Source: Chitinophaga skermanii
GTDB lineage: Bacteria > Bacteroidota > Bacteroidia > Chitinophagales > Chitinophagaceae
DNA length: 64,000 bases
NCBI RefSeq assembly: GCF_003259335.1
Contig: NZ_QLLL01000003.1
Coordinates: 310,001 to 374,000 of the forward strand
Direction of reading: 5' to 3'
The position numbers and the translations under genes were made by a program. Every line of letters starts with the position of its first letter. The first letter of the stretch is position 1. The notes under the pieces were generated by a model. That model saw only the letters and a list, made by a program, of their open reading frames with translations. It did no database searches and was not told the origin of the DNA. Positions 46,727-56,019 of the stretch are shown piece by piece.

Positions 46727-46935
46727 ATCCATCCTCCAACAAAACAGGCACCACAAAGACCCCAATGCCCTTCACCACAGTAGCACCCAAGCCCCATCAA
46801 CATCCCGATCAAACGGCGACGCAGTCTTTCGCCGTTTGTCCTCCTTTCTTTGGTTACTTTCTTTGGAGAAGCAAAGAAAGTAACACAACGGGATGTAAGC
46901 CAAAACAGCATGGCCGCGCCAGCGAATTAGAATAA
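46727..46935 (-). repeat. Dispersed two-hairpin repeat, copy 3 (right arm of an inverted pair)
   Basis: The inverted partner of 45889-46095; a few substitutions are seen (for example TGTTGATGGGGCTTGGG for TGTCGATGGGGCTTTGG). The outer ends coincide exactly at TTATTCTAATTCGC, so the pair has defined termini. Confidence 0.92.
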
Positions 46936-46994
46936 CCAATTAACTACAATACCTGTAATACAGGCATCAGCATGTAAAACCACTGCAAGCCAAG

Positions 46995-47516
46995 CTATTG
47001 TTTCTTCAACGCAGTAAGCGATTCTTGCACATGTTGAGCAGCATTCGTCATACTGTTAAAGTAGTGAATGATAATACCATTTTTATCTACTACGTAGGTT
47101 ACACGCCCTGGCAATACAAAAGTTTTTGGCACCCCGAACAGTTTACGAACTTGGTTGCTTTCATCGGCAAGTAGGGTGAAAGGCAATTTGTATTTTTCAG
47201 CGAATTTCTTGTGAGAAGCTACGCTGCCGCTGCTGATGCCAATCACAATAGCACCTAAGTCGGAAAACTCTTCGAACGAGTCGCGGAACGAGCAAGCTTC
47301 TTTGGTGCAACCTGGGGTGTCGTCTTTCGGGTAGAAGTAGATCACCATCGGGCGTTTGCCGATTTCGTTGGCTACATTGAATTGTTGGCCATTTTGATCG
47401 GGGAGGGTGAAAGTGGGGATTTTGTCGCCTACTTTCAATTGGGCTTTGCTAGCTTGTGGGAATAAGGAAAATGCCATTATAAATAGGGTGATTGTTGTTA
47501 AATGAATGCGGTTCAT
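46995..47516 (-). CDS. Exported thioredoxin-dependent peroxiredoxin (Bcp/PrxQ type)
   Basis: A 173-residue protein with a signal peptide (1-25, ending SKAQ). An AhpC/TSA domain follows with peroxidatic Cys70 in DDTPGCTKEAC and a likely resolving Cys75 (PrxQ spacing). It would reduce peroxides in the periplasm, unlike the usual cytoplasmic Bcp. It is preceded by a short intergenic region divergent from pyrR. Confidence 0.88.
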   Translation of the reverse strand: MNRIHLTTITLFIMAFSLFPQASKAQLKVGDKIPTFTLPDQNGQQFNVANEIGKRPMVIYFYPKDDTPGCTKEACSFRDSFEEFSDLGAIVIGISSGSVASHKKFAEKYKLPFTLLADESNQVRKLFGVPKTFVLPGRVTYVVDKNGIIIHYFNSMTNAAQHVQESLTALKKQ

Positions 47517-47603
47517 ATCCTAAAATTCCAAAAAAGGCAACAGCCCAACAAAAAAATTATACCCAATAGGCATTTTCCTGCGGAATTAAGTGGCATTAAT
47601 CAC

Positions 47604-47611
47604 TATTTTTG
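47604..47611 (+). promoter_or_regulatory. -7 promoter element of pyrR
   Basis: TATTTTTG (TAnnTTTG). It lies downstream of the first GTG of the frame (47590), so the GTG at 47635 is the more likely start. Confidence 0.55.
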
Positions 47612-47634
47612 TCCAAATTGTAAAACGTATCATT

Positions 47635-48165
47635 GTGAAGACTATTCTTAACGATAAACAGTTAGGCATTACTATTGACAGGCTTTGTCATCAATTGCTA
47701 GAAAATCATTTACGCTTCGAGAATACCGTGTTGATTGGCTTACAGCCACGGGGCATCTATTTATCGGATAGAATTCATCAGAAACTTACACAGCTGTTAC
47801 CCGGTACGCCCATCCCGTACGGTAAACTCGATATCACGTTTTACCGCGACGATTTCAAAACGAACCCAGCTATACACGTTCCTAACGAAACGGATATCGA
47901 CTTTTCCATCGAAAATAAAAAAGTAGTATTGATCGACGATGTACTCTACACCGGTAGAACCATCCGCTCTGCTCTCGATGCTATGTTAGACTTCGGTCGA
48001 CCTTCTTCTGTTGAATTATTAGTATTGGTAGATAGAAGGTTTAGTCGCCAGTTACCTATTCAACCCGATTATACGGGTAGAACCATCGATGCCATCGTTT
48101 CTCAGAAAGTGAGGGTGATTTGGGCAGAAAAAGATGGTAAAGACGAGGTAGTGTTGGTCGATTAA
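47635..48165 (+). CDS. pyrR: PyrR-like pyrimidine regulator / uracil phosphoribosyltransferase
   Basis: From GTG 47635 the protein has 176 residues (MKTILNDKQLGITIDRL). It is a type I phosphoribosyltransferase: PRPP loop VVLIDDVLYTGRTIRSALD, plus RPSSVELLVLVDR. PyrR homologues are UPRTases and, in Firmicutes, bind pyr mRNA; whether the RNA-binding role holds here is not known. It precedes pyrB by about 214 bp; pyrB has its own -7 element. Confidence 0.85.
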   Translation: MKTILNDKQLGITIDRLCHQLLENHLRFENTVLIGLQPRGIYLSDRIHQKLTQLLPGTPIPYGKLDITFYRDDFKTNPAIHVPNETDIDFSIENKKVVLIDDVLYTGRTIRSALDAMLDFGRPSSVELLVLVDRRFSRQLPIQPDYTGRTIDAIVSQKVRVIWAEKDGKDEVVLVD

Positions 48166-48364
48166 ACCCGTTTATTGTCCATTTATCGTACTTATACCGG
48201 CCGCTAAAAGGTAAAACTTAACAGCGGAACGGGGCATAGTGTGTTTAAGTGTAGATGGAAATAAACCCGCTAAAACATAGATTTTCATAGGATTAGAAAA
48301 GGGGAGCGAGGCGGAAAGTTTGAAAAAATTTCCAAATTGATTTCTCGAAATACTGGATAGCCTT

Positions 48365-48372
48365 TATATTTG
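48365..48372 (+). promoter_or_regulatory. -7 promoter element of pyrB
   Basis: TATATTTG ends 7 bp before the pyrB ATG (48380), implying a very short or absent leader. Confidence 0.55.
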
Positions 48373-48379
48373 CATCTTA

Positions 48380-49327
48380 ATGTCACTTTCAGTAAAACAT
48401 CTACTTGGTATACGCGATTTGCAGCGTTCGGATATTGAAACCATTTTTCAGACTGCTGATTCTTTTAAGGACGTTTTACAAAGGCCTATTAAAAAGGTTC
48501 CTACGCTCCGGGATACTACAATCGTGAATGTATTCTTCGAAAACTCTACTCGTACAAGAATTTCATTTGAACTAGCCGAAAAAAGGTTAGGTGCCGATGT
48601 GGTAAACTTCTCAGCAAGCGGTTCTTCAGTATCTAAAGGCGAAACGCTCATCGATACCGTGAATAACATTTTGGCCATGAAGGTAGATATGGTGGTGATG
48701 CGCCACTCTGCTACCGGGGCTCCGCATTTTCTTTCTAAACACATCGATGTTCCCATTCTCAACGCAGGCGACGGTATTAATGAACACCCTACGCAAGCGC
48801 TCCTAGATGCTTTCTCGATCCGCGAAAAACTCGGTTCCGTAGAAGGTAAAAAAGTAGCGATCGTAGGCGATATTATGCACTCGCGCGTGGCTTTGTCGAA
48901 CATCTATTGCTTGAAGAAATTAGGGGCAGAAGTAACAGTGGTGGGGCCTCCAACCTTGATCCCGAAATACTTAGCCAATGCATTAGGCGTGAACGTAACT
49001 TATAACCTCCGCGAAGCACTAGAATGGTGTGATGTAGCGAACGTGTTAAGGATACAGTTAGAGCGCTTAAAAATGCCGTTGTTCTCTTCGCTCCGCGAAT
49101 ACTCGTTGGTATATGGTATCAACAAACAATTGCTCGATAGCTTGCACAAAGAAGTGGTGATCATGCACCCTGGGCCGATTAACCGCGGCGTGGAATTAAG
49201 CTCCGATGCAGCAGATTCGAAACAGTCGATTATTTTGCAACAAGTAGAAAACGGGGTAGCCGTTAGAATGGCCGCTCTCTACCTGCTTTCAGGCAAAACA
49301 CCTAATATAACTGTAACCGGTAATTAA
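48380..49327 (+). CDS. pyrB: Aspartate carbamoyltransferase catalytic subunit
   Basis: A 315-residue ATCase: STRTRISFELAEKRLGAD (carbamoyl-phosphate site), HPTQALLDAFSI and HPGPINRGVEL. It catalyses the first committed step of pyrimidine synthesis. No pyrI follows. The stop codon lies inside the terminator stem. Confidence 0.95.
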   Translation: MSLSVKHLLGIRDLQRSDIETIFQTADSFKDVLQRPIKKVPTLRDTTIVNVFFENSTRTRISFELAEKRLGADVVNFSASGSSVSKGETLIDTVNNILAMKVDMVVMRHSATGAPHFLSKHIDVPILNAGDGINEHPTQALLDAFSIREKLGSVEGKKVAIVGDIMHSRVALSNIYCLKKLGAEVTVVGPPTLIPKYLANALGVNVTYNLREALEWCDVANVLRIQLERLKMPLFSSLREYSLVYGINKQLLDSLHKEVVIMHPGPINRGVELSSDAADSKQSIILQQVENGVAVRMAALYLLSGKTPNITVTGN

Positions 49328-49347
49328 TTATTACCGGTTTTTTTTGC
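49315..49347 (+). terminator. Intrinsic terminator overlapping the pyrB stop codon
   Basis: AACCGGTAAT (49315-49324) pairs with ATTACCGGTT (49330-49339), followed by about eight Ts. The loop holds the TAA stop (49325-49327). Confidence 0.85.
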
Positions 49348-49431
49348 CTTATTTTTTCGCCTTCCAACCTCGGCGGAATTTCCCTATTTTTATTACCACT
49401 TTTATTCAACACCCTAAATTTACACTGTGTT

Positions 49432-49761
49432 ATGCGCACCGTTGTGTTACTATTGATTTCGAATATCTTTATGACGTTCGCTTGGTATGGCCATTTGAAA
49501 CATAACAACACGGCATTGTGGAAAGCGATTCTTGTTAGTTGGGGCATCGCCTTTTTTGAATACTGTTTCCAAGTGCCCGCCAACAGGTTGGGATACCAAG
49601 AAGGTATCAACGGTTTCCAGTTGAAAATGATCCAAGAGGTAATTACCCTCGTTGTTTTTAGTGTGTTCGCGATCTTGTATTTAAAAGAACAGTTTAGATG
49701 GAATTACTTGGTGGCATTTGCCTTTTTGATAGGTGCTATCTATTTCGTTTTCAAGAAGTAA
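49432..49761 (+). CDS. DMT-type small multidrug-resistance-like membrane protein (DUF486)
   Basis: A 109-residue protein with four helices. The stretch SWGIAFFEYCFQVPANRLGY and the end FAFLIGAIYFVFKK match DUF486, related to the SMR/DMT families. It would likely act as a dimer. Its 3' end overlaps the open frame of the next gene, but the true start of that gene is later. Confidence 0.8.
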   Translation: MRTVVLLLISNIFMTFAWYGHLKHNNTALWKAILVSWGIAFFEYCFQVPANRLGYQEGINGFQLKMIQEVITLVVFSVFAILYLKEQFRWNYLVAFAFLIGAIYFVFKK

Positions 49762-49822
49762 TCTTCACCTAATTCACCCAGTATACAATTCTTCTTTCAA
49801 TCGCTATTTTAATAATTACCTT

Positions 49823-51247
49823 ATGCGTAAACTTTTTGTCCTATGCCTACTCATTTGTAGCAGCATTCTTCATGCCCAAGACAGTAAAAAGCCCGTTGTC
49901 GACCTTGTTTTCAAGTTCTTACAAGAACTAGGTAACCCTGCATCCGGTGTGGCTTACCAAATGCTAGATTCAAGTTTTCAACAGAAGGTCAGTCAACAAC
50001 GGCTAGGTCAATTGGGAATGTTAGTATTGGATGGCTTCGGGGTGGTGAAAGCATTGAATATAGATAGTGTGGCGAATGATGGAATGCATTTCTTCACTGC
50101 TACCTATTTAGAAGGAACTGCTGGTGTACAAATTAAGATGACGAGCGAACAGAAAATATCGTACTTCACCCTAGTGGATATTCCTTCTAATTCGGCCACC
50201 GATAAATTCAAAGAGTATCAAAACCCGTTAGCTAATGCCCGTGACTCGTTTGTACATAAAGTGGCCATGCAATTCATGAACATTGCCAATACGCGTAGTG
50301 CTATTATTGGCGTAGTACAAGGAACCGGTATGCAGATTTACGGATATGGTGAAACAACAAAAGGTTCAAAACGCATTCCCAAGCCTAACGACCTCTACGA
50401 GATTGGTTCTATTACTAAAACCTTTACATCTACTTTGTTAGCCTTAGAAGTAATTAAGGGCAAAATGAAGCTCAATGATCCCGTTAATAAGTACTTATCC
50501 AAGCAAACACCCACCCTGCAATTACACGATACCTTAATGCGTTTAGTACACTTATCGAACCATTCCTCGGGCTTCGGTCTCATACCAAAAGATCTGTTTA
50601 AGGATGCTTCGGTGGCTGATCCTTATGCTAAATACACGAGTGAAAAGATGCTGCGCTATTTATTAGATACACCGAAGATAACGTTCACACCAGGTACGAA
50701 ATTCTCTAATTCCAATTATGCTGTAGGCTTATTAGGTGAAATCATGGCCTTGCAAAATAATACAACGTATGAAGGATTGCTGGAAAAGCAGATTTGGAAC
50801 CCATTGGGAATGAACGATACACGCATAACGTTGAATGAAGAACAAAAAAGTCGTTTTGTACCTGGGTATACGCTAGACGGTGTAGAATCGGCGCATTGGA
50901 ACTTTACGGGTATGGCAGCATCAGGTGGTATACGGTCTACGATGGCCGACATGGTTACTTATGCCCGTGCAATGATGTGGGAAGCGCCGAAAGACTTATC
51001 GAAAGCGTTTGAACTCATGCGAAAAGAAACCTTGTTCGATGCTTCATCTGGAACACGTGTTGCCTTAGGTTGGCTGATCATACCTAAAGAACGTACCATC
51101 TATGCAATTGATGGGGGAACAGGTGGATTCAGTTCATTGATGGTATTTGAACCAAACACAAAAACTGCTGTGATTGTGTTAACGAATGTTAACATACATC
51201 AAGTTTTTGGGATGGATATCTTAGATTGGTTGTTGAAAAACCAATAA
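49823..51247 (+). CDS. Serine hydrolase (class C beta-lactamase-like) with N-terminal DUF3887-like domain
   Basis: The start at ATG 49823 (MRKLFVLCLLICSSILHAQ, signal peptide) gives 474 residues; the frame opens at 49733. Residues about 25-130 look like a small NTF2-like/DUF3887 domain. Residues about 150-470 are the beta-lactamase fold: SITKTF (Ser and Lys of SxxK), SNSNY (tyrosine of YxN-like motif) and HSSGFG. Such enzymes include D-aminopeptidases and esterases, and true beta-lactam activity is not implied. It would act in the periplasm. Confidence 0.82.
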   Translation: MRKLFVLCLLICSSILHAQDSKKPVVDLVFKFLQELGNPASGVAYQMLDSSFQQKVSQQRLGQLGMLVLDGFGVVKALNIDSVANDGMHFFTATYLEGTAGVQIKMTSEQKISYFTLVDIPSNSATDKFKEYQNPLANARDSFVHKVAMQFMNIANTRSAIIGVVQGTGMQIYGYGETTKGSKRIPKPNDLYEIGSITKTFTSTLLALEVIKGKMKLNDPVNKYLSKQTPTLQLHDTLMRLVHLSNHSSGFGLIPKDLFKDASVADPYAKYTSEKMLRYLLDTPKITFTPGTKFSNSNYAVGLLGEIMALQNNTTYEGLLEKQIWNPLGMNDTRITLNEEQKSRFVPGYTLDGVESAHWNFTGMAASGGIRSTMADMVTYARAMMWEAPKDLSKAFELMRKETLFDASSGTRVALGWLIIPKERTIYAIDGGTGGFSSLMVFEPNTKTAVIVLTNVNIHQVFGMDILDWLLKNQ

Positions 51248-51301
51248 GCATATATTAAATTCTTTTTACACAAACGGTGCAAACTTGCCCTGTTTAATCC
51301 C

Positions 51302-51309
51302 TATTTTTG
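51302..51309 (+). promoter_or_regulatory. -7 promoter element before the PIG-L gene
   Basis: TATTTTTG (TAnnTTTG), about 27 bp before the ATG at 51336. An upstream TTG is at 51285 but the spacing is shorter than usual. Confidence 0.4.
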
Positions 51310-51335
51310 GTCACTGCTAAAAAGGCCTTGAAATT

Positions 51336-53831
51336 ATGATCGTTAGGATAATGGTGGCAGCATTGCTGATAGTTAATTGTATCGTTGGTTCCACGCATGC
51401 GCAACCTACGCCAACTACCACTGCTGCAGATATTAAATTACAACTGGAGAAGTTAAAAACTTTGGGGAACGTACTCTACTTTGCTGCGCATCCCGATGAT
51501 GAAAATACACGCCTCATCGCTTATTTAGCGAAGGAAGGAAAGTACCGTACTGGGTACCTTTCTTTAACCCGTGGCGATGGTGGTCAGAACTTAATTGGGA
51601 ATGAACAAGCTGAGTTACTTGGTTTGATTCGTACCCAAGAGTTGTTAGCTGCCCGTAGAATAGATGGTGGCGAACAATTCTTTACACGTGCCAACGACTT
51701 TGGTTTCTGTAAGAATCCTACCGAAGCTTTTACCATTTGGAATAAAGAACAAGTATTAGCGGATGCGGTTTGGGTGATCCGTAATTTTAAACCCGATGTG
51801 ATTATTTGCCGTTTCCCGGCCGATAGTCGTGCAGGGCATGGGCACCATACGGCTAGTGCTATGGTAGCTGCTGAAGCTTTCGAAGCGGCAGCAGATCCAA
51901 AACGCTTCCCAGAACAATTAAAGTTCGTACAACCATGGCAAGTAAAACGCTTGTTGTGGAACACTTTCAATTTTGGGTCTAATAATACCATTGAACCCGG
52001 CCAGTTTAAACTCGACATTGGCGCCTACAATTACCTACTCGGAAAAGGCTATGGCGAAATTGCCGCGGAAAGCCGCTCTCAACATAAAAGCCAAGGTTTC
52101 GGTGTACCGGCATCCCGTGGCGAGTCGTTCGAGTACTTTTCAACCATTAAAGGTAGCGAACCCAAAACTTCCATCATGGACGGTATAGCAACCCAAATGA
52201 AAGATGTGCCGGCTGCCGCTGCTACTGCTAAACTAATCGATGAAGCCATTGCTCAATACAATATTAGTCATCCATCTACCATTGTACCGCAATTGATTAA
52301 AGTAAGAAAATCATTGCAAGCATTACCGGCTAACCAATGGAAAGAACAAAAACTTAAAGAAGTAGATGATTTAATCATCGCTGCTGCAGGCTTATGGATG
52401 GAAGCATATAGTAACGAAAGCATTGCTTCCCCTGGCCAAACCATTAATACAAAACTTGAGATCATCAACCGTTCAAATGTAAAGGTTGATTTGAAAGAAG
52501 TAGCATTACCGGGTTGGACTGAAACACCCAACAAAACGCTCGATAACAATAAATATCTCAGCATTCCGAAAGCATTTACGTTACCTGCCAATACAGCAAT
52601 TAGTGAACCATATTGGTTAGCTAATAATCACCCTATCGGGATGTACGTGGTAAACAACCAAGATTTAATTGGTCGCCCAGAGAATAAAGCTGCATTAACA
52701 GCTACTTTCAAATTAACGATTGATGGAGAGCCATTTACCATTACCCGCCCGGTTGTATATAAATACACCGACCAGGTGAAAGGCGAATTGTATAAACCAT
52801 TTGTAATTGCACCGCCTGTTGTAGCTGGTATTGATAATTCAGTATTCATCTTCACCAGCAAACAAGCACAAAAAATCCCGGTTAAAATTACAGCTACAAC
52901 AGCCGCCGCAGAAGGTACGGTTAGCTTAACATTGCCAGAAGGTTTTACCGTGGCTGAAAAAGCATTACCGTATTCATTGAAAGGCAAAGGTGATGAAGTA
53001 GAAGTGGTGTTCAACGTAACGCCTATTAGCACGGATAAAAATGCAACAGGTGAATTTACCGTAGTTGTAAACTTCAATGGGAAGGAATACACGGAGAATA
53101 TGCAAGTGATTAATTACGATCACATTCCAACGATAACCTTGTTCCCTAGCGCAGCGGGTAAGCTCGTTACGGTGAACTTGAAATACAACGGCAAACGCAT
53201 TGGTTATATCCCGGGCGCGGGTGATAAAGTAGCCGAAACGTTAACGCAAATTGGGTATGATGTAACACGCTTGTCGGATAAGGATATTATGAATGGTTCA
53301 TTGGATCAATACGATGCCATTATCACAGGTGTGCGTGCATATAATACACAACCACGTATGAAGTTGTGGCAAGACAGGCTTATGCAGTATGTGAAAAACG
53401 GGGGTACTATGTTGGTGCAATACAATGTAAACCAACCACTGGTAACTACGAACTTAGGACCATTCCCATTCTCGTTGTCGCGCGATCGAGTAACGAACGA
53501 GCAGGCACCGGTAACGTTGAATGATCCTGCCAACGCGGTATTCAATTACCCGAATAAAATTAACGCGGCCGACTTCGACGGGTGGATCCAAGAAAGAGGT
53601 TTGTACTATACGGTGAATGTAGATGGTAACTACGAGAAGTTGTTTACCATGAACGACCCGGGCGAGTCGAACCTAGATGGAGCTACTATAGTTGCGAAGT
53701 ACGGTAAAGGTCGTTATGTATATACCAGCCTAGCTTTCTTCCGCCAGTTACCTGCGGGCGTACCGGGAGCATTTAGGCTGTTTGTGAACTTGATTTCTAA
53801 AGAACCGAATAATATCGCAAACGGTCATTAA
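51336..53831 (+). CDS. PIG-L family deacetylase with C-terminal GATase-like domain
   Basis: An 831-residue exported protein (signal peptide 1-23, ending THAQ). Residues about 40-230 are the PIG-L/LmbE zinc-dependent N-acetyl sugar deacetylase: AAHPDDENTR (zinc Asp/His), TRGDGGQN and GHGHHTASAM. The middle is a beta-rich, possibly NPCBM/NEW3-like region. The last about 200 residues look like a class I glutamine amidotransferase or ThuA-like fold (IGYIPGAGDKVAETL, YDAIITGVRAYN, VKNGGTMLVQYN). It probably trims N-acetylated sugars in the periplasm. It heads an operon with two small membrane proteins and an SSS symporter, suggesting sugar or amine uptake. Confidence 0.85.
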   Translation: MIVRIMVAALLIVNCIVGSTHAQPTPTTTAADIKLQLEKLKTLGNVLYFAAHPDDENTRLIAYLAKEGKYRTGYLSLTRGDGGQNLIGNEQAELLGLIRTQELLAARRIDGGEQFFTRANDFGFCKNPTEAFTIWNKEQVLADAVWVIRNFKPDVIICRFPADSRAGHGHHTASAMVAAEAFEAAADPKRFPEQLKFVQPWQVKRLLWNTFNFGSNNTIEPGQFKLDIGAYNYLLGKGYGEIAAESRSQHKSQGFGVPASRGESFEYFSTIKGSEPKTSIMDGIATQMKDVPAAAATAKLIDEAIAQYNISHPSTIVPQLIKVRKSLQALPANQWKEQKLKEVDDLIIAAAGLWMEAYSNESIASPGQTINTKLEIINRSNVKVDLKEVALPGWTETPNKTLDNNKYLSIPKAFTLPANTAISEPYWLANNHPIGMYVVNNQDLIGRPENKAALTATFKLTIDGEPFTITRPVVYKYTDQVKGELYKPFVIAPPVVAGIDNSVFIFTSKQAQKIPVKITATTAAAEGTVSLTLPEGFTVAEKALPYSLKGKGDEVEVVFNVTPISTDKNATGEFTVVVNFNGKEYTENMQVINYDHIPTITLFPSAAGKLVTVNLKYNGKRIGYIPGAGDKVAETLTQIGYDVTRLSDKDIMNGSLDQYDAIITGVRAYNTQPRMKLWQDRLMQYVKNGGTMLVQYNVNQPLVTTNLGPFPFSLSRDRVTNEQAPVTLNDPANAVFNYPNKINAADFDGWIQERGLYYTVNVDGNYEKLFTMNDPGESNLDGATIVAKYGKGRYVYTSLAFFRQLPAGVPGAFRLFVNLISKEPNNIANGH

Positions 53832-53842
53832 TATATAGTTGT

Positions 53843-54010
53843 ATGAGTAAGCAAAATCCTGATAGGTCGAGATTATCCATCGCCGGTGGCGTGTGTATTA
53901 TCATTGGCATATTAGCCGGGTTCGCGATCAAGAAAGTCCATATCGGGTTATTGATAGGCCTGGCATTGGGTTTATTGAGTGGGGGATTATATTCGAAACG
54001 TAATAACTAA
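53843..54010 (+). CDS. Small hydrophobic membrane protein in the PIG-L/SSS operon
   Basis: A 55-residue protein starting 11 bp after the PIG-L stop: MSKQNPDRSRLSIAGG, two closely spaced helices (GVCIIIGILAGFAI; HIGLLIGLALGLLSGGLY) and a basic end. Too short for many gene finders, but position, start spacing and composition support it. No family is recognised. Confidence 0.65.
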   Translation: MSKQNPDRSRLSIAGGVCIIIGILAGFAIKKVHIGLLIGLALGLLSGGLYSKRNN

Positions 54011-54013
54011 ATT

Positions 54014-54139
54014 ATGAACAATATGGAAGACGAAAAACCGCCGTTGTTCCGTAGTTGGAACACATGGTATGTGATCGTAGTGGCTTGGTTGGCATTGCTG
54101 ATTGTATTGTTTTATTTGTTCACCAAAACATTTTCATGA
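54014..54139 (+). CDS. Single-helix small protein next to SSS symporter
   Basis: A 41-residue protein: charged, Pro-rich N terminus (MNNMEDEKPPLFRSWNTWY) and one transmembrane helix (VIVVAWLALLIVLFYLF). It starts 4 bp after the previous stop and overlaps the symporter start (ATGA), so translation is likely coupled. Small proteins of this design precede Bacteroidota SSS transporters, possibly as an accessory subunit. Confidence 0.7.
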   Translation: MNNMEDEKPPLFRSWNTWYVIVVAWLALLIVLFYLFTKTFS

Positions 54140-55848
54140 GTTCTTTAGATTGGCTGGTGCTGGGCGTTACATTAGTAGCCATTATTGTTTACGGTATTTG
54201 GAAAAGTAGGGGACAGAAAAACATCGACAGTTACTTCCTCGGTAACCAGTCGATGCCTTGGTATATCGTGTTGTTGTCGATTATGGGCACGCAAGCGAGT
54301 GCCATTACCTTTTTATCTGCACCGGGGCAAGCCTTTACCGATGGTATGCGCTTTGTGCAATATTACTTCGGGTTGCCTTTGGCCATGGTGGTGTTATGCA
54401 TCACTTTTGTACCGCTATATCACAAGTTAAAAGTTTATACCGCGTACGAATGGATCGAACAACGTTTCGATCTGAAAACGCGTACACTTACATCCGTGTT
54501 GTTTATGCTATCGCGGGGTTTGAGTACGGGGATTAGTATTTGTGCGCCGTCGATTATATTATCCAGCTTACTGGGTTGGAATATTTTCTGGACGAACATT
54601 AGCATGGGAGGCTTGCTGATTATCTACACGGTGATTGGTGGCACAAAAGCAGTGTCGTATACACAAACCTTGCAATTGATCATCATCTTTACCGGGATGT
54701 TCTTAGCAGGTTGGATGGTGGTGCACCTGTTACCGGCAGATGTATCTTTTACAGATGCTTTGCATGTTTCGGGCAAGATGGATAAGCTGAACGTGATTGT
54801 AACTGATTTTAAATGGAAGGATAAGTATAATATCTGGAGTGGTTTGATAGGTGGGTTCTTCCTGGCCTTCTCTTACTTCGGTACAGATCAATCCCAAGTA
54901 GGCCGGTATTTAACGGCTAAATCGGTGAAAGAAAGTCGTTTAGGCTTACTCATGAATGGCTTGGTGAAAGTGCCTATGCAGTTCTTGATTTTGTTAATTG
55001 GTGCTTTGGTGTTTGTATTCTACTTGTATTTTAGCGCACCGATTTACTTCAACCAAGCACAATTACAAAAGGTATATAATTCGGCAGAAGGCCCCCAAGT
55101 AAAAGCCTTAGAAGCGGAGTATGATGCCTTAAGCTTGGTGAAACAAACCCAAGTGAAGCAATTATCTGCGGCCATTAAAAGCGACAATCCCGGGCAAATT
55201 GCTACCGCTAAGCAAGCATTACATCTCACGGATAGCAGTGCACACGCAGTGCGAGCAAAAGCCTTGTCAACCATCAAGCTAGCATCGCCGGGTACAGATA
55301 CCGACGATACCAATTATATATTCTTACATTTCGTGGTCAACAATTTGCCGAAAGGCTTAGTGGGATTATTGATTGCAATTATATTCTTGGCGGCTTGGGG
55401 TAGTATTGCCGCAGCATTGAATTCGCTGAGTTCTACTACGGTCATAGATATTTATAAACGCTTGATCAATCCGAATGGTAGCGATGCGCATTACTTGCGA
55501 ACATCGAAGATATGGACGTTTATATGGGGCGTGTTCTGTATTGCAGTGGCCCAGTTTGCCAGCGGTTTGGGTAGCTTGATTGAAGCGGTAAATGTACTCG
55601 GCTCGTGGTTTTATGGTACTATATTGGGTATCTTCCTCATGGCATTTTACGCGAAGAAAACGAGGGGTACGGCCATATTTTGGGCGGCTTTGGTGGCGGA
55701 AGTAATTGTAATTGCTGTGTTTATGATGGACGTTATTTCGTTCTTGTGGTTGAACGTATTGGGTTGTGTGTTAGTGATGATGTTAGGGGTGATGATTCAG
55801 TGGTGTATTAACCTGTTTGGAAAAGAAAAACCAACGCTCGCCGAATAG
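54136..55848 (+). CDS. Sodium:solute symporter (SSS family)
   Basis: A 570-residue protein. The start at ATG 54136 overlaps the preceding small gene's stop; the frame opens upstream at 54055 but that would overlap the small gene wholly. Thirteen to fourteen helices, with SSF hallmarks (SYFLGNQSMPWYIVLLSIMG at the start, GLSTGISICAPS, YFGTDQSQVGRYL). A large loop with Gln/Ala/Lys lies near 330-400. The substrate is unknown; PIG-L linkage suggests an amino sugar or related compound. Confidence 0.87.
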   Translation: MSSLDWLVLGVTLVAIIVYGIWKSRGQKNIDSYFLGNQSMPWYIVLLSIMGTQASAITFLSAPGQAFTDGMRFVQYYFGLPLAMVVLCITFVPLYHKLKVYTAYEWIEQRFDLKTRTLTSVLFMLSRGLSTGISICAPSIILSSLLGWNIFWTNISMGGLLIIYTVIGGTKAVSYTQTLQLIIIFTGMFLAGWMVVHLLPADVSFTDALHVSGKMDKLNVIVTDFKWKDKYNIWSGLIGGFFLAFSYFGTDQSQVGRYLTAKSVKESRLGLLMNGLVKVPMQFLILLIGALVFVFYLYFSAPIYFNQAQLQKVYNSAEGPQVKALEAEYDALSLVKQTQVKQLSAAIKSDNPGQIATAKQALHLTDSSAHAVRAKALSTIKLASPGTDTDDTNYIFLHFVVNNLPKGLVGLLIAIIFLAAWGSIAAALNSLSSTTVIDIYKRLINPNGSDAHYLRTSKIWTFIWGVFCIAVAQFASGLGSLIEAVNVLGSWFYGTILGIFLMAFYAKKTRGTAIFWAALVAEVIVIAVFMMDVISFLWLNVLGCVLVMMLGVMIQWCINLFGKEKPTLAE

Positions 55849-55966
55849 TAAGGCGGTAGATGAACGAAATGCGACGCAACGCTGCTTAATAGTATAGCAA
55901 GCGTTTGTACCAAAAAAGAGGATATAATTGGTTGACTATAACAGTGGATAGTTATGAAAAGTAAAT

Positions 55967-55999
55967 AAAAAAAGCTTGTCATTATGACAAGCTTTTTTT
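55967..55999. terminator. Bidirectional terminator
   Basis: A 15-bp perfect stem (A-run plus GCTTGTCA, three-base loop) with A and T runs on each side, between the convergent symporter and DUF2911 genes. Confidence 0.9.
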
Positions 56000-56019
56000 T
56001 ATGCTGTAAGAAGAATTGA

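Noticed and set aside
54055..54135. N-terminal extension of the SSS symporter
   Set aside because: It fully overlaps the 41-residue gene in another frame; ATG 54136 begins a standard SSS N terminus.
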